The translations under genes and the position numbers were made by a program. A stretch of 64,000 nt of DNA, from NCBI RefSeq assembly GCF_010731715.1, contig NZ_AP022587.1, positions 5,270,001 through 5,334,000 on the forward strand. The letters are read 5' to 3'. The stretch's first letter is position 1, and the number at the start of each line of letters is the position of its first letter. The notes below the pieces were generated by a model. That model was not told where the DNA came from. It did no database searches and was given only the letters and a program-made list of their open reading frames with translations. The DNA comes from Mycobacterium stomatepiae (GTDB taxonomy: Bacteria > Actinomycetota > Actinomycetes > Mycobacteriales > Mycobacteriaceae). Positions 42,031-51,803 of this stretch are shown piece by piece.

Positions 42031-42927
42031 ATGACCGGGCACTATGGACGGGTGCAGTCAACTCTGTGCGGCCGACCGGTGGCCGGGGATCGCGCGCTGG
42101 TCATGGCGATCATCAACCGCACAACGGACTCGTTCTACGACAAGGGTGCGACCTTCAGCGATGAGGCGGCCCGTGCCGCCGTCCACCAAGCGGTCGCGGA
42201 CGGTGCCGACGTCATCGACATCGGCGGCGTCAAGGCGGGCCCGGGCGACAACGTCGACGCGAATATGGAGATCGCCCGCTTGGTGCCGTTCATCGAATGG
42301 CTGCGGGGTGCCTATCCGGATCAGCTGATCAGCGTCGACACCTGGCGCTCCGAAGTGGCCAGGCTGGCCTGCGCGGCGGGCGCGGACCTGATCAACGACA
42401 CGTGGGGCGGCGTCGACCCGGCCCTGCCGGAGGTCGCCGCGGAGCTCGGCGTGGGCTTGGTGTGTTCGCACACCGGCGGTGCGCGGCCGCGCACGCGTCC
42501 GTTCCGGGTGAGTTTCGGCACAACCACCCGCGGCGTGGTCGACGACGTGATTCGTCAGGTCACCGGGGCCGCCGAACGCGCCGTCGCGGCCGGAGTGGCC
42601 CCTGACCGGGTGCTGATCGACCCGGCCCACGATTTCGGGAAGAACACCTTCCACGGGCTGGTCCTGTTGCGGCACGTGGGCGAACTTGTTAATACCGGAT
42701 GGCCCGTGCTCATGGCTTTGAGCAACAAGGACTTCGTCGGGGAGACTCTGGGTGTGGAATTGACCGAACGGCTGGAGGGGACGCTGGCAGCCACGGCGCT
42801 AGCGGCGGCCGGCGGCGTCCGGATGTTCCGCGTGCATCAGGTCGCCGCGACCCGACGGGTACTGGAAATGGTCGCCTCCATCCAGGGCACTCGCCCACCG
42901 GCGCGCACGGTGAGAGGACTTGCATGA
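42031..42927 (+). CDS. folP2: Dihydropteroate synthase-like protein FolP2
   Basis: 298-residue TIM-barrel protein of the DHPS family: 'VMAIINRTTDSFYDKGATFS', 'DGADVIDIGGVKAGPGDN', 'LISVDTWRSEVARL', 'LINDTWGGVDP' and 'VLIDPAHDFGKNTFHGL'. FolP2 of M. tuberculosis (Rv1207) is reported not to make dihydropteroate, so the substrate is open. It is coupled to gpgS by an ATGA overlap, as in M. tuberculosis, hinting at a role in glucosylglycerate or lipopolysaccharide metabolism. ATG 42031; a GTG at 42052 is a possible later start. Confidence 0.88.
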   Translation: MTGHYGRVQSTLCGRPVAGDRALVMAIINRTTDSFYDKGATFSDEAARAAVHQAVADGADVIDIGGVKAGPGDNVDANMEIARLVPFIEWLRGAYPDQLISVDTWRSEVARLACAAGADLINDTWGGVDPALPEVAAELGVGLVCSHTGGARPRTRPFRVSFGTTTRGVVDDVIRQVTGAAERAVAAGVAPDRVLIDPAHDFGKNTFHGLVLLRHVGELVNTGWPVLMALSNKDFVGETLGVELTERLEGTLAATALAAAGGVRMFRVHQVAATRRVLEMVASIQGTRPPARTVRGLA

Positions 42928-43925
42928 CGGCATCAGAGCTGGTGGCCCGCGATCTCGCCACCGGCGCCGTCGCGGCTCGGCCCGGCGACGTCTGGCTGTC
43001 CAACGGGTCGAGCCGGCCCGGCCGAACGCTGGGGGAGCTCGAGGAAGCGAAGGCCGGACGCACGATCTCGGTGGTGCTGCCGGCCCTCAACGAGGAAGCC
43101 TCCGTCGCGTCGGTGATCGGCAGCATCTCACCGCTGGTCGACGGATTGGTCGACGAGCTGATCGTGCTGGACTCCGGCTCGACGGACGACACCGAGATCC
43201 GCGCCATCGCGGCCGGCGCCCGCGTCGTCAGCCGCGAACAGGCGCTCCCCGAGGTGCCGACACGGCCGGGCAAGGGCGAGGTGTTGTGGCGCTCACTCGC
43301 GGCCACTAGCGGCGACATCGTGGTGTTCGTCGACAGTGACCTCGTCGATCCGCACCCGATGTTCGTCCCCTGGCTAGTCGACCCGCTGCTCACGGGTGAC
43401 GGCATTCATCTGGTCAAGAGCTTTTACCGACGGCCGCTGATGGTCCGCGAGGCGGACGGGGTCAGCGATGTCGGCGATCTGGGCGGCGGCGTGGCCCCCA
43501 CCGGCGGCGGGCGGGTCACCGAGCTGGTGGCCCGACCCTTGTTGTCGGCACTTCGGCCGGAGCTGGGCTGCGTGCTGCAGCCCCTCGGCGGCGAATACGC
43601 GGCCAGCCGGGACTTGCTGACCTCGCTGCCGTTCGCCCCGGGCTACGGCGTGGAGATCGGCCTGCTGATCGACACTTTCGACCGGTTGGGCCTAGACGCG
43701 ATCGCCCAGGTCAATCTGGGTGTACGGGCGCACCGCAACCGGCCGCTGGCCGAGCTGGGCGCGATGAGCCGCCAGGTGATCGCCACCCTGCTCTCGCGCT
43801 GCGGTATCCCCGACTCCGGCGTCGGGCTGACGCAGTTCTTCGCCGACGGTGAGGGCTACACCCAGCACACCTCCCCGGTGTCGCTGACCGACCGGCCGCC
43901 GATGAAAGGGTTCAGGCCCCGATAA
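42924..43925 (+). CDS. gpgS: Glucosyl-3-phosphoglycerate synthase GpgS
   Basis: 333-residue GT81 glycosyltransferase that joins glucose from a nucleotide sugar to 3-phosphoglycerate, first step of methylglucose lipopolysaccharide. The N-terminal GT-A fold reads 'ISVVLPALNEEASVASVIGS', 'IVLDSGSTDDTEIRAIAAGA' and the metal-binding DSD in 'IVVFVDSDLVDPHPMFVPWL'. ATG 42924 overlaps the folP2 stop; the open frame upstream is a shadow of folP2. Length is close to Rv1208. Confidence 0.93.
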   Translation: MTASELVARDLATGAVAARPGDVWLSNGSSRPGRTLGELEEAKAGRTISVVLPALNEEASVASVIGSISPLVDGLVDELIVLDSGSTDDTEIRAIAAGARVVSREQALPEVPTRPGKGEVLWRSLAATSGDIVVFVDSDLVDPHPMFVPWLVDPLLTGDGIHLVKSFYRRPLMVREADGVSDVGDLGGGVAPTGGGRVTELVARPLLSALRPELGCVLQPLGGEYAASRDLLTSLPFAPGYGVEIGLLIDTFDRLGLDAIAQVNLGVRAHRNRPLAELGAMSRQVIATLLSRCGIPDSGVGLTQFFADGEGYTQHTSPVSLTDRPPMKGFRPR

Positions 43926-43973
43926 GGGCCCACGCTCGCCGTTCTGTCGGTGGTATAGGGCACTATCGATTCC

Positions 43974-44324
43974 GTGGCGTTGGTCTTGCTCTACCTCGTG
44001 GTGTTGGTGCTGGTGGCGATCGTGCTGTTCGGCGCGGCGAGCTTGCTGTTCGGGTGCGGTGAGCAGCTGCCGCCGCTGCCGCGCGGCACGACGGCGACGG
44101 TGCTGCCCGCCTACGGCGTCACCGGCACCGACGTCGACGCGGTCAAGTTCACCCAGGTGCTGCGGGGTTACAAGACCAGCGAGGTGGACTGGGTGCTGGA
44201 CCGGCTGGCCCGCGAGCTCGAGGCGCTGCGGGGTCAGCTGGCCGCGGTCGACGCCTCGCCGGGCACCGTTGACGCGTCCGCGGAGCCCGACGGAGAGCAC
44301 ACCCCGGGCGAGGATCCGGCGTGA
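43974..44324 (+). CDS. DivIVA-domain membrane protein (Rv1209 type)
   Basis: 116 residues with one N-terminal membrane segment ('ALVLLYLVVLVLVAIVLFGA'), then a short DivIVA-type motif 'KFTQVLRGYKTSEVDWVLDR' and an acidic tail. Such mycobacterial proteins are conserved between gpgS and tagA. GTG start at 43974. Its stop overlaps the tagA GTG (GTGA), so they are coupled. A role at the membrane near the cell pole is suggested by the domain only. Confidence 0.82.
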   Translation: MALVLLYLVVLVLVAIVLFGAASLLFGCGEQLPPLPRGTTATVLPAYGVTGTDVDAVKFTQVLRGYKTSEVDWVLDRLARELEALRGQLAAVDASPGTVDASAEPDGEHTPGEDPA

Positions 44325-44899
44325 CCGATGACGGGCGAATTCGCTGCGGCTGGGCGGTGGGTCGGCCCGGGCCCGACTTCGACCTGTACCGCGACTATCA
44401 CGACGAGGAGTGGGGCCGCCCGCTGCGCGGCCGGGTGGCGCTGTTCGAGCGGATGAGTCTGGAAGCCTTCCAGAGCGGCCTGTCGTGGTTGACGATCCTG
44501 CGCAAGCGGGAGAATTTCCGGCGCGCCTTCGCCGGGTTCGACATCGAGAAAGTTGCTCGCTTTACCGACGGCGATGTGCGACGGCTGATGGCCGATGCCG
44601 GCATCGTCCGCAACCGGGCCAAGATCGACGCGACGATTGCCAACGCCCGCGCGGTGGCCGAGTTGGGCACGTCGGAAGACCTGTCCGACCTGCTCTGGTC
44701 GTTCGCGCCGCCGCCGCGGCCCCGTCCCGTCGATGGATGCGAAATCCCTTCCGCTACCGACGAATCCAAGGCGATGGCGAAGGAACTCAAACGCCGCGGA
44801 TTTCGTTTCGTGGGCCCCACCACGGCGTACGCGCTGATGCAGGCAACCGGCATGGTCGACGACCACGTCCGTGATTGCTGGGTTCCCTCGCCTCGCTGA
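44321..44899 (+). CDS. tagA: DNA-3-methyladenine glycosylase I TagA
   Basis: 192-residue Tag-family glycosylase that excises 3-methyladenine from DNA. The opening 'RCGWAVGRPGPDFDLYRDYH' with 'DEEWGRPL' and the segment 'LFERMSLEAFQSGLSWLTIL' are diagnostic, as is 'FRFVGPTTAYALMQATGMV' near the end. The conserved Cys and His near the N-terminus that bind zinc in E. coli Tag are partly visible (Cys8). GTG start at 44321, coupled to the preceding gene. About 12 residues shorter than Rv1210. Confidence 0.92.
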   Translation: MTDDGRIRCGWAVGRPGPDFDLYRDYHDEEWGRPLRGRVALFERMSLEAFQSGLSWLTILRKRENFRRAFAGFDIEKVARFTDGDVRRLMADAGIVRNRAKIDATIANARAVAELGTSEDLSDLLWSFAPPPRPRPVDGCEIPSATDESKAMAKELKRRGFRFVGPTTAYALMQATGMVDDHVRDCWVPSPR

Positions 44900-45113
44900 G
44901 GTCCCGGGGCGACGGCCCCCGGCAAACCGGGCTCGGCGCGCCACCGAAGGCGCTACGGACGGGTCTTGTGCATTTAGTGAGCGGAATAGGGAACAATGGG
45001 GGGGTGATTTGGCAGTTCAAAGTCGGGTATGGCTGGAAATCCGCTGGCGGGGCTAGCTCGCTGCCGACCAGGCTCGCGTGTACGGGTCAGCTCGAATCTG
45101 GAGGGAGCACTCG

Positions 45114-45281
45114 ATGGCGGCGATGAAGCCCCGGACCGGAGACGGTCCTCTGGAAGCGACTAAGGAGGGGCGCGGCATCGTAATGCGGGTACCACTTGAA
45201 GGTGGTGGCCGTCTCGTCGTCGAGCTGACACCCGACGAAGCCGCCGCCCTGGGCGATGAACTCAAAGGCGTCACCAGCTAA
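45114..45281 (+). CDS. DUF3117 small protein (Rv1211 type)
   Basis: 55 residues from ATG 45114, GGAGGGA ribosome site about 8 bp upstream. The sequence 'MAAMKPRTGDGPLEATKEGR' and 'MRVPLEGGGRLVVELTPDEA' is almost invariant in actinobacteria as DUF3117. No signal peptide or membrane segment. The strong conservation points to an essential small protein, but its function is unknown. The 214 bp before it hold the promoter and nothing else that I can recognise. Confidence 0.88.
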   Translation: MAAMKPRTGDGPLEATKEGRGIVMRVPLEGGGRLVVELTPDEAAALGDELKGVTS

Positions 45282-45302
45282 GTCCTCCGTATGTCGGGGC
45301 AG

Positions 45303-46466
45303 CTAAGAACACACCTTCCGGTAGATCTCTAGCGTCTGCTCAGCGACGTGCGCCCAGGAGAATTCCTCGATGCAACGCCGGCGTCCGGCGCGACCGTAGC
45401 GCTCGGCTTTCGCCGGGTCCGCGACGAGTTCATTCACCGCTTCGGCCAATCTCGCCTGGTATCCGCGGGCGTCGTCGGCGTCGTAATGCACCAGCGTGCC
45501 GGTCACCCCGTCGACCACCACCTCCGGAATTCCGCCCACGTCGGAGGCCACCACCGCGGTTGCACACGCCATCGCTTCCAGGTTCACGATGCCCAACGGC
45601 TCATACACCGACGAGCACACGAAAACTGTCGCCGCCGAAAGTATTTCGCGCAGTTCCCCGACGGGCAGCATTTCCCGGATCCAGAACACGCCGCTACGGG
45701 CGCGAGCCAGCTCGTCGACCGCTGTGCGTACTTCGTCGGCGATCTCCGGGGTATCGGGAGCGCCGGCGCACAACACCAATTGCACGTCCGGGCCGAAATG
45801 GTGCGCGGCGGCGATCAAGTGGCCGATGCCCTTCTGCCGGGTGATCCGCCCGACGAATGCCACCATCGGCCGGTTCGGATCGACCCCGATCTCGGCCAGC
45901 ACCGACCCGGTGTCCACCGGCCCGGCCGGGTGCCACACGTCGCTGTCCACCCCGTTGCGGATTACATGCACCTGGCTGGGATCCAGCGTGGGGTAGACCC
46001 GCAGCACGTCCTCGCGCATACCGGAACTCACCGCGATCACGGCATCGGCCGCCAGCACCGCGGTGCGCTCCACCCACGACGACACCCGGTAGCCGCCGCC
46101 GAGTTGCTCTGCCTTCCACGGCCGCAGCGGTTCCAGCGAGTGGGCGGTCAGAATGTGCGGGATGTCGTAGAGCAACGCGGTCAGGTGCCCGGCCATGCCG
46201 GTGTACCAGGTGTGCGAATGCACGACCGTCGCCTCGGCCGCGGCATCGGCCATCACCAGATCGGTGGACAGCGTGGACAACGCGGCGTTGGCGTCGTGCA
46301 AGCGCGCGTCGGGCTCATGCGCGATCGCACCCGGACGCGGTGCGCCCATGCAGTGCACGTCGACCGTGCACAGTCGGCGCAGTTGGGCGACGAGCTCCGT
46401 GACGTGTACGCCGGCTCCCCCGTAGACGTCTGGTGGGTACTCCCGAGTCATCATCGCCACCCGCAT
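45303..46466 (-). CDS. glgM: Alpha-maltose-1-phosphate synthase GlgM (annotated glgA)
   Basis: 387-residue GT4/GT5-like glycosyltransferase, same size as Rv1212c. Opening 'MRVAMMTREYPPDVYGGAGV', the donor-site 'FVGRITRQKGIGHLIAAAHH' and the EX7E region 'VCSSVYEPLGIVNLEAMACA' are visible. The M. tuberculosis enzyme makes maltose-1-phosphate from ADP-glucose for the GlgE glucan pathway, with some glycogen synthase activity. It is divergent from glgC, which makes the ADP-glucose. ATG 46466; the open frame upstream to 46562 is not conserved. Confidence 0.92.
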   Translation of the reverse strand: MRVAMMTREYPPDVYGGAGVHVTELVAQLRRLCTVDVHCMGAPRPGAIAHEPDARLHDANAALSTLSTDLVMADAAAEATVVHSHTWYTGMAGHLTALLYDIPHILTAHSLEPLRPWKAEQLGGGYRVSSWVERTAVLAADAVIAVSSGMREDVLRVYPTLDPSQVHVIRNGVDSDVWHPAGPVDTGSVLAEIGVDPNRPMVAFVGRITRQKGIGHLIAAAHHFGPDVQLVLCAGAPDTPEIADEVRTAVDELARARSGVFWIREMLPVGELREILSAATVFVCSSVYEPLGIVNLEAMACATAVVASDVGGIPEVVVDGVTGTLVHYDADDARGYQARLAEAVNELVADPAKAERYGRAGRRRCIEEFSWAHVAEQTLEIYRKVCS

Positions 46467-46630
46467 ACACCGCACCGTAGTTCGCCGGTGACGCCGCTCG
46501 CGAGTCGGATCGGAAAGCCGCTGGTGAATTCCGCGGCGACGCTGCCGCGCGCCGCGCGTCACAATCGATTACGGTGGGCGGCGCGTCAAGTTTGCCAATT
46601 ACCTTGACGGACAGCCCGTCGCAGCGGCGG

Positions 46631-46649
46631 CCGGGGGGATTCCCCCTGG
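46631..46649 (+). promoter_or_regulatory. GC-rich hairpin in the glgC leader
   Basis: CCGGGGGG-ATT-CCCCCTGG-like inverted repeat: five G pair with five C across a 3-base loop, with three more outer pairs (one G-U). It ends 33 bp before the glgC ATG, just upstream of a TAGGTT -10-like element and the GGAG ribosome site. It could be an operator or a leader hairpin. No run of T follows, so it is not a classical terminator. Confidence 0.35.
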
Positions 46650-46682
46650 CAGCGGTTCGCGACGGCCGATAGGTTTGGAGCC

Positions 46683-47897
46683 ATGAGGGAAGCACCACAC
46701 GTGCTGGGCATCGTCCTGGCCGGCGGTGAGGGCAAGCGGCTGTATCCGCTAACCGCGGACCGGGCCAAGCCCGCAGTTCCCTTCGGCGGCGCCTATCGCC
46801 TGATCGACTTCGTGCTGTCCAACCTCGTCAATGCCCGCTACTTGCGGATCTGCGTTCTCACGCAATACAAGTCGCATTCACTTGACCGACACATTTCGCA
46901 GAACTGGCGATTGTCCGGTCTCGCCGGCGAATACATCACCCCGGTGCCGGCGCAGCAGCGGCTCGGCCCGCGCTGGTACACCGGCTCCGCCGACGCGATC
47001 TATCAATCCCTGAACCTCATCTACGACGAAGACCCGTACTACATAGTGGTTTTCGGCGCCGATCACGTGTACCGGATGGACCCCGAGCAGATGGTCCGCT
47101 TCCACATCGACAGCGGGGCCGGCGCGACGGTGGCCGGCATCCGGGTGCCGCGCAGCGACGCGTCCGCGTTCGGCTGCATCGACTCCGACGAGTCGGGCCG
47201 GATCCGCAGCTTCGTCGAGAAGCCGCTGGAGCCGCCGGGCACGCCCGACGATCCGGAGACGACGTTCGTCTCGATGGGCAACTACATCTTCACCACCAAG
47301 GTGCTCGTCGACGCGATTCGCGCCGACGCCGACGACGACCACTCCGATCACGACATGGGTGGCGACATCATTCCGCGGTTGGTGGGTGACGGGATGGCCG
47401 CGGTCTACGACTTCAACGACAACGAGGTGCCCGGCGCCACCGACCGCGATCGGGCCTACTGGCGTGACGTCGGGACGCTGGACGCGTTCTACGACGCGCA
47501 CATGGATCTGGTGTCCGTGCACCCCGTCTTCAATCTGTACAACCGGCGCTGGCCGATTCGCGGCGCCACGGAGAACCTGGCGCCGGCGAAGTTCGTCAAC
47601 GGCGGCTCCGCCCAGGAGTCGGTGGTCGGCGCCGGCAGCATCATCTCGGCGGCCTCGGTGCGCAACTCGGTGCTGTCGTCGAACGTCGTGGTCGACGACG
47701 GCGCGATCGTCGAGGGCAGTGTGATCATGCCGGGCGCCCGGGTCGGCCGCGGCGCGGTGGTGCGCCACGCGATCCTGGATAAGAACGTCGTGATCGGGCC
47801 CGGTGAGATGGTCGGGGTGGATCTGGGGAAGGACCGGGAGCGCTTCGCGATCAGCGCCGGCGGCGTGGTCGCGGTGGGCAAAGGCGTGTGGGTCTAG
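46683..47897 (+). CDS. glgC: Glucose-1-phosphate adenylyltransferase GlgC
   Basis: 404 residues, the same length as Rv1213. N-terminal nucleotidyltransferase domain with '[20 protein letters not shown]', '[15 protein letters not shown]' and '[11 protein letters not shown]'; C-terminal left-handed beta-helix from about residue 300 ('[20 protein letters not shown]'). It makes ADP-glucose from ATP and glucose-1-phosphate, feeding GlgM across the divergent promoter. ATG 46683. PE14, which follows in M. tuberculosis, is absent here. Confidence 0.95.
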   Translation: MREAPHVLGIVLAGGEGKRLYPLTADRAKPAVPFGGAYRLIDFVLSNLVNARYLRICVLTQYKSHSLDRHISQNWRLSGLAGEYITPVPAQQRLGPRWYTGSADAIYQSLNLIYDEDPYYIVVFGADHVYRMDPEQMVRFHIDSGAGATVAGIRVPRSDASAFGCIDSDESGRIRSFVEKPLEPPGTPDDPETTFVSMGNYIFTTKVLVDAIRADADDDHSDHDMGGDIIPRLVGDGMAAVYDFNDNEVPGATDRDRAYWRDVGTLDAFYDAHMDLVSVHPVFNLYNRRWPIRGATENLAPAKFVNGGSAQESVVGAGSIISAASVRNSVLSSNVVVDDGAIVEGSVIMPGARVGRGAVVRHAILDKNVVIGPGEMVGVDLGKDRERFAISAGGVVAVGKGVWV

Positions 47898-47955
47898 TGA
47901 CGATCGCAAGCGCGGCGGAGCCGGGCGAAGCGGGTCGACACCATAGATCCAGCGG

Positions 47956-48630
47956 TCACCAGACGTAGGGCAGCAGCCGATAGCGCACGTGCTGCGTGTA
48001 CTCGCGGTATCCGGGCAACTGCTCGGTCAGCAGCTTCTCTTCGTCGAGGATGCGGAAGACAATCACCGCCTGGGCCGGGATCACGAACAGCAGTCCCCAA
48101 TAGGAGCCGAGCGCCGGCGGGATGCCGATCATCATCACGAAGTTGCCGACGTACATCGGGTGTCGGACATGCTTGTAGACGCCGGTGGATACCAGCGTCT
48201 GGCCCGATTCCACGGTGACGGTGGCTGCCGCATAGGCATTCTGGACGACCACGAGCATGGCGATACCGAGTCCGGTCGCGATCAGGGCATCACCGAGTAC
48301 CGATACCCAGCCGGGCACCGACGACCAGCCCATCCGATGGTCGTAGGCACTGAACACCAGCATTCCGATCAACCCCGTAAACGCGCCGAACATCACGACT
48401 TTCTGCACGGTTCTGGTTTCCGCCTTCGGTCCGGCGTGCATTCGGCGCTCCAGCGCGGCCGGACTGGTGCGAGCTATGTAGATGGTCGGGAGGATCGTCG
48501 CCACCATCGAGGTCGCGATGAAAGCCCATGCCTGCCAATAGTCGAGCGTCGCGGCCGGACCGAACAACAGCAAGCCCAGAATGGCCAGTCCGAACACCGA
48601 CGACGCCGTCGCCCGAATGCTGGTGGTCAC
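47956..48630 (-). CDS. Isoprenylcysteine carboxyl methyltransferase-like membrane protein (Rv1216c type)
   Basis: 224 residues with five to six membrane segments and the C-terminal ICMT/PEMT signature: 'GVYKHVRHPMYVGNFVMMIG' followed by 'EEKLLTEQLPGYREYTQHVR', the SAM-binding RHPxY and EE elements. Bacterial members methylate small lipophilic substrates; there are no prenylated proteins here, so the target is unknown. GTG 48630 overlaps the stop of the ABC permease (GTGA). The very long open frame upstream of the GTG is a shadow of the permease. Confidence 0.82.
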   Translation of the reverse strand: MTTSIRATASSVFGLAILGLLLFGPAATLDYWQAWAFIATSMVATILPTIYIARTSPAALERRMHAGPKAETRTVQKVVMFGAFTGLIGMLVFSAYDHRMGWSSVPGWVSVLGDALIATGLGIAMLVVVQNAYAAATVTVESGQTLVSTGVYKHVRHPMYVGNFVMMIGIPPALGSYWGLLFVIPAQAVIVFRILDEEKLLTEQLPGYREYTQHVRYRLLPYVW

Positions 48631-50258
48631 GAGCGTAGATCCCTTCGTCGAAATGCCATGGTTCCCAGGGTGATCAGCGCCGCATCGATGACCAGCAGCC
48701 ACAGCAGCGGTACCGCGGTGAAGCTGTCGCCGACGCGGGGAACGTGGGCGAAGGGCTCGAGGTCGAGCACCCACTGCCCGAAGCCCGCCAGCGAACCGAT
48801 CAGGTACAAGGCGATGAACCCGATCAGCACGCCCCACGCTATCGGCGCGAAACGGGGTGCGAGACCGAACAATGCGACCGTGACGGCCGGCGCCAGCCAG
48901 ACGGCCGGCAGCTGTGCGGCCGCGGCGCCGGTCACGAGGGCCAGCTTGCCGCCAACGTCGCCGGCCGCGATGCCGTAGAGTAGCCCGCCTGCCGCGCCGG
49001 CCGCCAGCATCGCCACTGCGGACCCGAGCAGTCCGGCCACTAAATAGCTTGCCAGCCAACGACTTCGAGACACCGCTCCGGCCAGTGTCGTTTCGGCGCG
49101 CAGGCCGGCTTCTTCCTGGTGCGGTCGCAGTGTGAGCGAGATGGCGAACGCGGATGCCACCATGCCCATCATGTTGAACCCCACCGCGATGAAGGCCTCC
49201 TCCAGCACGGCGGTGCCGCCCGCCCGCGCGACGATCTCGCGTGCCGTGCCGGCGCCGATCTCGTCGCCGATGCCGTGCGCCACGCTGCCCATCACCAGGC
49301 CGTACAGGCACATGCCCACCGTCCACAGCAGCAGCGCGCCGCGGTCTAGCCGCCAGGCCAGTCCGAAGACGTTGCTCAACGACGATGTGGCGCTGGCCCG
49401 GCCGGCCCGTTCGGCGATGAGTCCGGCGCCGACGTCGCGGCCGGCCAGCAGCCGATACGCGACGGCGGTCAGCACGGTCGCGGTGACCAGATGCAGCAGC
49501 AGCACCCACCAGTGATCGCCCGCGTAGGGCCGCACCTGTAGCGACCAGCCCAGTGGCGAGAACCACGACAGCGTGCCGGAGCCGGCATCGCCGATGGCGC
49601 GCAGCGTGAACGCGGCTCCGAGTACCGCGAAGGCGGCACCGCGAGCGAATCGCGCGCTCGCCGACAGCTGCGCGGTGACCGCGGCCACCGCCGTGAACAC
49701 GACGCCGGAACCGGCCAGCGCGGCACCGAATGCCAGCGATCCGCCGGGCGGGACCGTGGTGGTGAGCAATCCGGCCGCGCCGATCGCGCCGGTCGCGATC
49801 GAGGCCCCGAACGCAAGGATCACGGCCGCGGTCAGGCTGGCGTACCGTCCCACCCCGGTCGAGTCCACCAGTTCGGTCCGGCCGCTTTCCTCGTCGGCGC
49901 GGGTGTGCCGGATCACCGTGAGAATGACCGCGACGGCGATCAGCACGTGGAACATCCCGGCCTTCCAAATACCCACGGCGCCAAGGCTGTCGTTGTAGAC
50001 CTGGCCGTACAGGGCGCGCTGCGCCGGGCTGGCCATGATCGTCGCCGCGAATCCGGCGCGGGCGGCCTGGGTGGAATAGACCTTCTCGATACTTCCGATG
50101 TAGACCGTGGCCAGCGGGAGCGAGAGCAGCAGAACCCACAACGGCATCGAGATCCGGTCGCGGCGCAGGTAGAGGCGCAACATGCCCAGCGTTCCGGTGA
50201 AGGTCGAACTATGTTGCGGGACAGCATGTCCCGGGCGGTCCAGCGTTGCGGTGCTCAT
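48627..50258 (-). CDS. ABC transporter permease (Rv1217c type, multidrug efflux)
   Basis: 543 residues with about twelve membrane segments, an ABC-2 type exporter subunit ('LRLYLRRDRISMPLWVLLLS' at the start, then 'GVGRYASLTAAVILAFGA'). Together with the ATPase at 50258 it forms an efflux pump; Rv1217c-Rv1218c are linked to drug tolerance in M. tuberculosis. The ATG at 50258 overlaps the ATPase stop codon, and the stop overlaps the methyltransferase start, so the operon is tightly coupled. Regulated by the TetR upstream (inference). Confidence 0.9.
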   Translation of the reverse strand: MSTATLDRPGHAVPQHSSTFTGTLGMLRLYLRRDRISMPLWVLLLSLPLATVYIGSIEKVYSTQAARAGFAATIMASPAQRALYGQVYNDSLGAVGIWKAGMFHVLIAVAVILTVIRHTRADEESGRTELVDSTGVGRYASLTAAVILAFGASIATGAIGAAGLLTTTVPPGGSLAFGAALAGSGVVFTAVAAVTAQLSASARFARGAAFAVLGAAFTLRAIGDAGSGTLSWFSPLGWSLQVRPYAGDHWWVLLLHLVTATVLTAVAYRLLAGRDVGAGLIAERAGRASATSSLSNVFGLAWRLDRGALLLWTVGMCLYGLVMGSVAHGIGDEIGAGTAREIVARAGGTAVLEEAFIAVGFNMMGMVASAFAISLTLRPHQEEAGLRAETTLAGAVSRSRWLASYLVAGLLGSAVAMLAAGAAGGLLYGIAAGDVGGKLALVTGAAAAQLPAVWLAPAVTVALFGLAPRFAPIAWGVLIGFIALYLIGSLAGFGQWVLDLEPFAHVPRVGDSFTAVPLLWLLVIDAALITLGTMAFRRRDLRS

Positions 50259-51175
50259 TATGCCGAGACCTTGTCGCTACGGCCGGTGTCGTAGTGGCGC
50301 AAGAAGAGCTCCTCGAGCGTCGGCGGCTGGCTGACCAGGCTGCGCACTCCGGCGTCGCCCAGCACCCGGATGAGTTCCCCGAGGCTTTCGCTGTCGACCT
50401 GCGCGCGCAGCGTGTTGCCCTCGACGCTGACGTCCTCGACGCCCTTGATTCGCGTGACATCACCCGGATCGCCCAGCATTTCGGCCCGGATCGAGGTGCG
50501 GCTGAGATGCCGCATCGAGTCCAGCGAACCGCTCTCGATGGTCTGGCCGGCCCGGATGATGGTCACCGTTTGGCACAGGGCTTCCGTTTCGGCCAGGATG
50601 TGGCTGGACAGCAAGACCGTCACGCCACGGTCGCGGGCCTCGGCGACGCATTGCTGAAAGATGTTCTCCATCAACGGGTCAAGGCCGCTGCTGGGCTCGT
50701 CCAACAGCAGCAGCCTGGCCCGCGACGAGAACGCCGAAATCAGGGAGACCTTTTGGCGGTTGCCCTTGGAGTAGGTGCGCGACTTCTTGGTCGGGTCGAG
50801 GTCGAAGCGTTCGATCAGCTCCCGGCGGCGGGCGTCGTCGATGCCACCACGCATGCGAGCCAACAGGTCGATGGTCTCACCGCCGGTCAATGACGGCCAG
50901 AGTGTGACATTGCCTGGCACATAGGCGATTTGGCGGTGCAGTTCGACGGCGTCGGTCCACGGGTCACCGCCCAGCAGCCGCACACTGCCGCCGTCGGCCT
51001 TCACCAGGCCCAACAGGATGCGGATGGTGGTGGACTTGCCGGCGCCGTTGGGGCCGAGAAAGCCGTGCACTTCACCTTGACGCACCGTCAGGTTGAGGCC
51101 GTCCAGCGCCCGCACCGCACCGAAGTTCTTGGTGAGGTCGCGGATTTCGATGGGCGCGGCACTATCAACTGCCAT
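50258..51175 (-). CDS. ABC transporter ATP-binding protein (Rv1218c type)
   Basis: 305 residues with Walker A '[20 protein letters not shown]', the signature '[20 protein letters not shown]' (a variant of LSGGQ), Walker B '[14 protein letters not shown]' and the switch His in '[14 protein letters not shown]'. The C-terminal domain is typical of DrrA-like exporters. It provides the energy for the permease encoded next. Start ATG 51175 lies 11 bp inside the TetR gene's end, so the regulator and pump share one transcript. Confidence 0.92.
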   Translation of the reverse strand: MAVDSAAPIEIRDLTKNFGAVRALDGLNLTVRQGEVHGFLGPNGAGKSTTIRILLGLVKADGGSVRLLGGDPWTDAVELHRQIAYVPGNVTLWPSLTGGETIDLLARMRGGIDDARRRELIERFDLDPTKKSRTYSKGNRQKVSLISAFSSRARLLLLDEPSSGLDPLMENIFQQCVAEARDRGVTVLLSSHILAETEALCQTVTIIRAGQTIESGSLDSMRHLSRTSIRAEMLGDPGDVTRIKGVEDVSVEGNTLRAQVDSESLGELIRVLGDAGVRSLVSQPPTLEELFLRHYDTGRSDKVSA

Positions 51176-51803
51176 GGGATTCTCCTTGATCTTCGGCGGC
51201 CACGAATGCGTCGTACATGGTGCGGTCCGTCATCAGGCCTTCGGTGTAGATCTCGAGTGCGGGCAGCACCATCTCTTGGGCGTAGTCGCGCAGGACGGCC
51301 CGCAGATCTGTTGGGGTTTCATGCATTTGGAGGTAGAGCAGAAATCCTCCGCCGCCGGTGATGCCGAGGTATTTGGCCCTGGCGTGGGGATCGCGGCTGG
51401 GCTTGATCGTACCCGCGCGCACGCCCTCTTCCATGTAGTCGTAGGCGTTGTCGATCATCCTGCGCCACAACATGTTCGCCAGCTCGCCACCGGTCTGCAT
51501 GCTGCGCACCAGGTAGGCCATCAGCGGTGCATACGCCTCGATCTCGGCCATCTGCGCGAACCAGGTCGCCGGGTCGTTAGACCGCAGCGCCTCGGACTTG
51601 CTGCTGTAGATCTCTTCGGCGATGTAGTCCTCGCACGCCTTGCGCAGGCCTTCCTTCGAGCCGAAGTGATGGATGACCAGTGCCGCACTCACGCCCGCGG
51701 CCTCGGCGATGGTGCGCAGGCCGACACCGAAGCCCTGCTGGCCGAATTGCTCGATCGCCGCGTCGCGAATTCGGGCGGCGGCGGTCAGGTCGGCTGAACG
51801 CAT
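51165..51803 (-). CDS. TetR regulator of the ABC efflux operon (Rv1219c type)
   Basis: 212 residues, the length of Rv1219c. Helix-turn-helix near residues 26-46 ('[20 protein letters not shown]', then '[12 protein letters not shown]'), C-terminal ligand domain with '[10 protein letters not shown]'. First gene of the efflux operon. Its start codon lies within one of two perfect palindromes (51794-51809 and 51814-51829), strongly suggesting autorepression. Ligand not known from the sequence. Confidence 0.92.
   Translation of the reverse strand: MRSADLTAAARIRDAAIEQFGQQGFGVGLRTIAEAAGVSAALVIHHFGSKEGLRKACEDYIAEEIYSSKSEALRSNDPATWFAQMAEIEAYAPLMAYLVRSMQTGGELANMLWRRMIDNAYDYMEEGVRAGTIKPSRDPHARAKYLGITGGGGFLLYLQMHETPTDLRAVLRDYAQEMVLPALEIYTEGLMTDRTMYDAFVAAEDQGESHGS

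Noticed and set aside
47956..50139. 727-residue frame fusing permease antisense-like sequence with the ICMT-like protein
   Set aside because: Only the last 224 codons (from GTG 48630) resemble a protein; the rest is the permease gene read in another frame.
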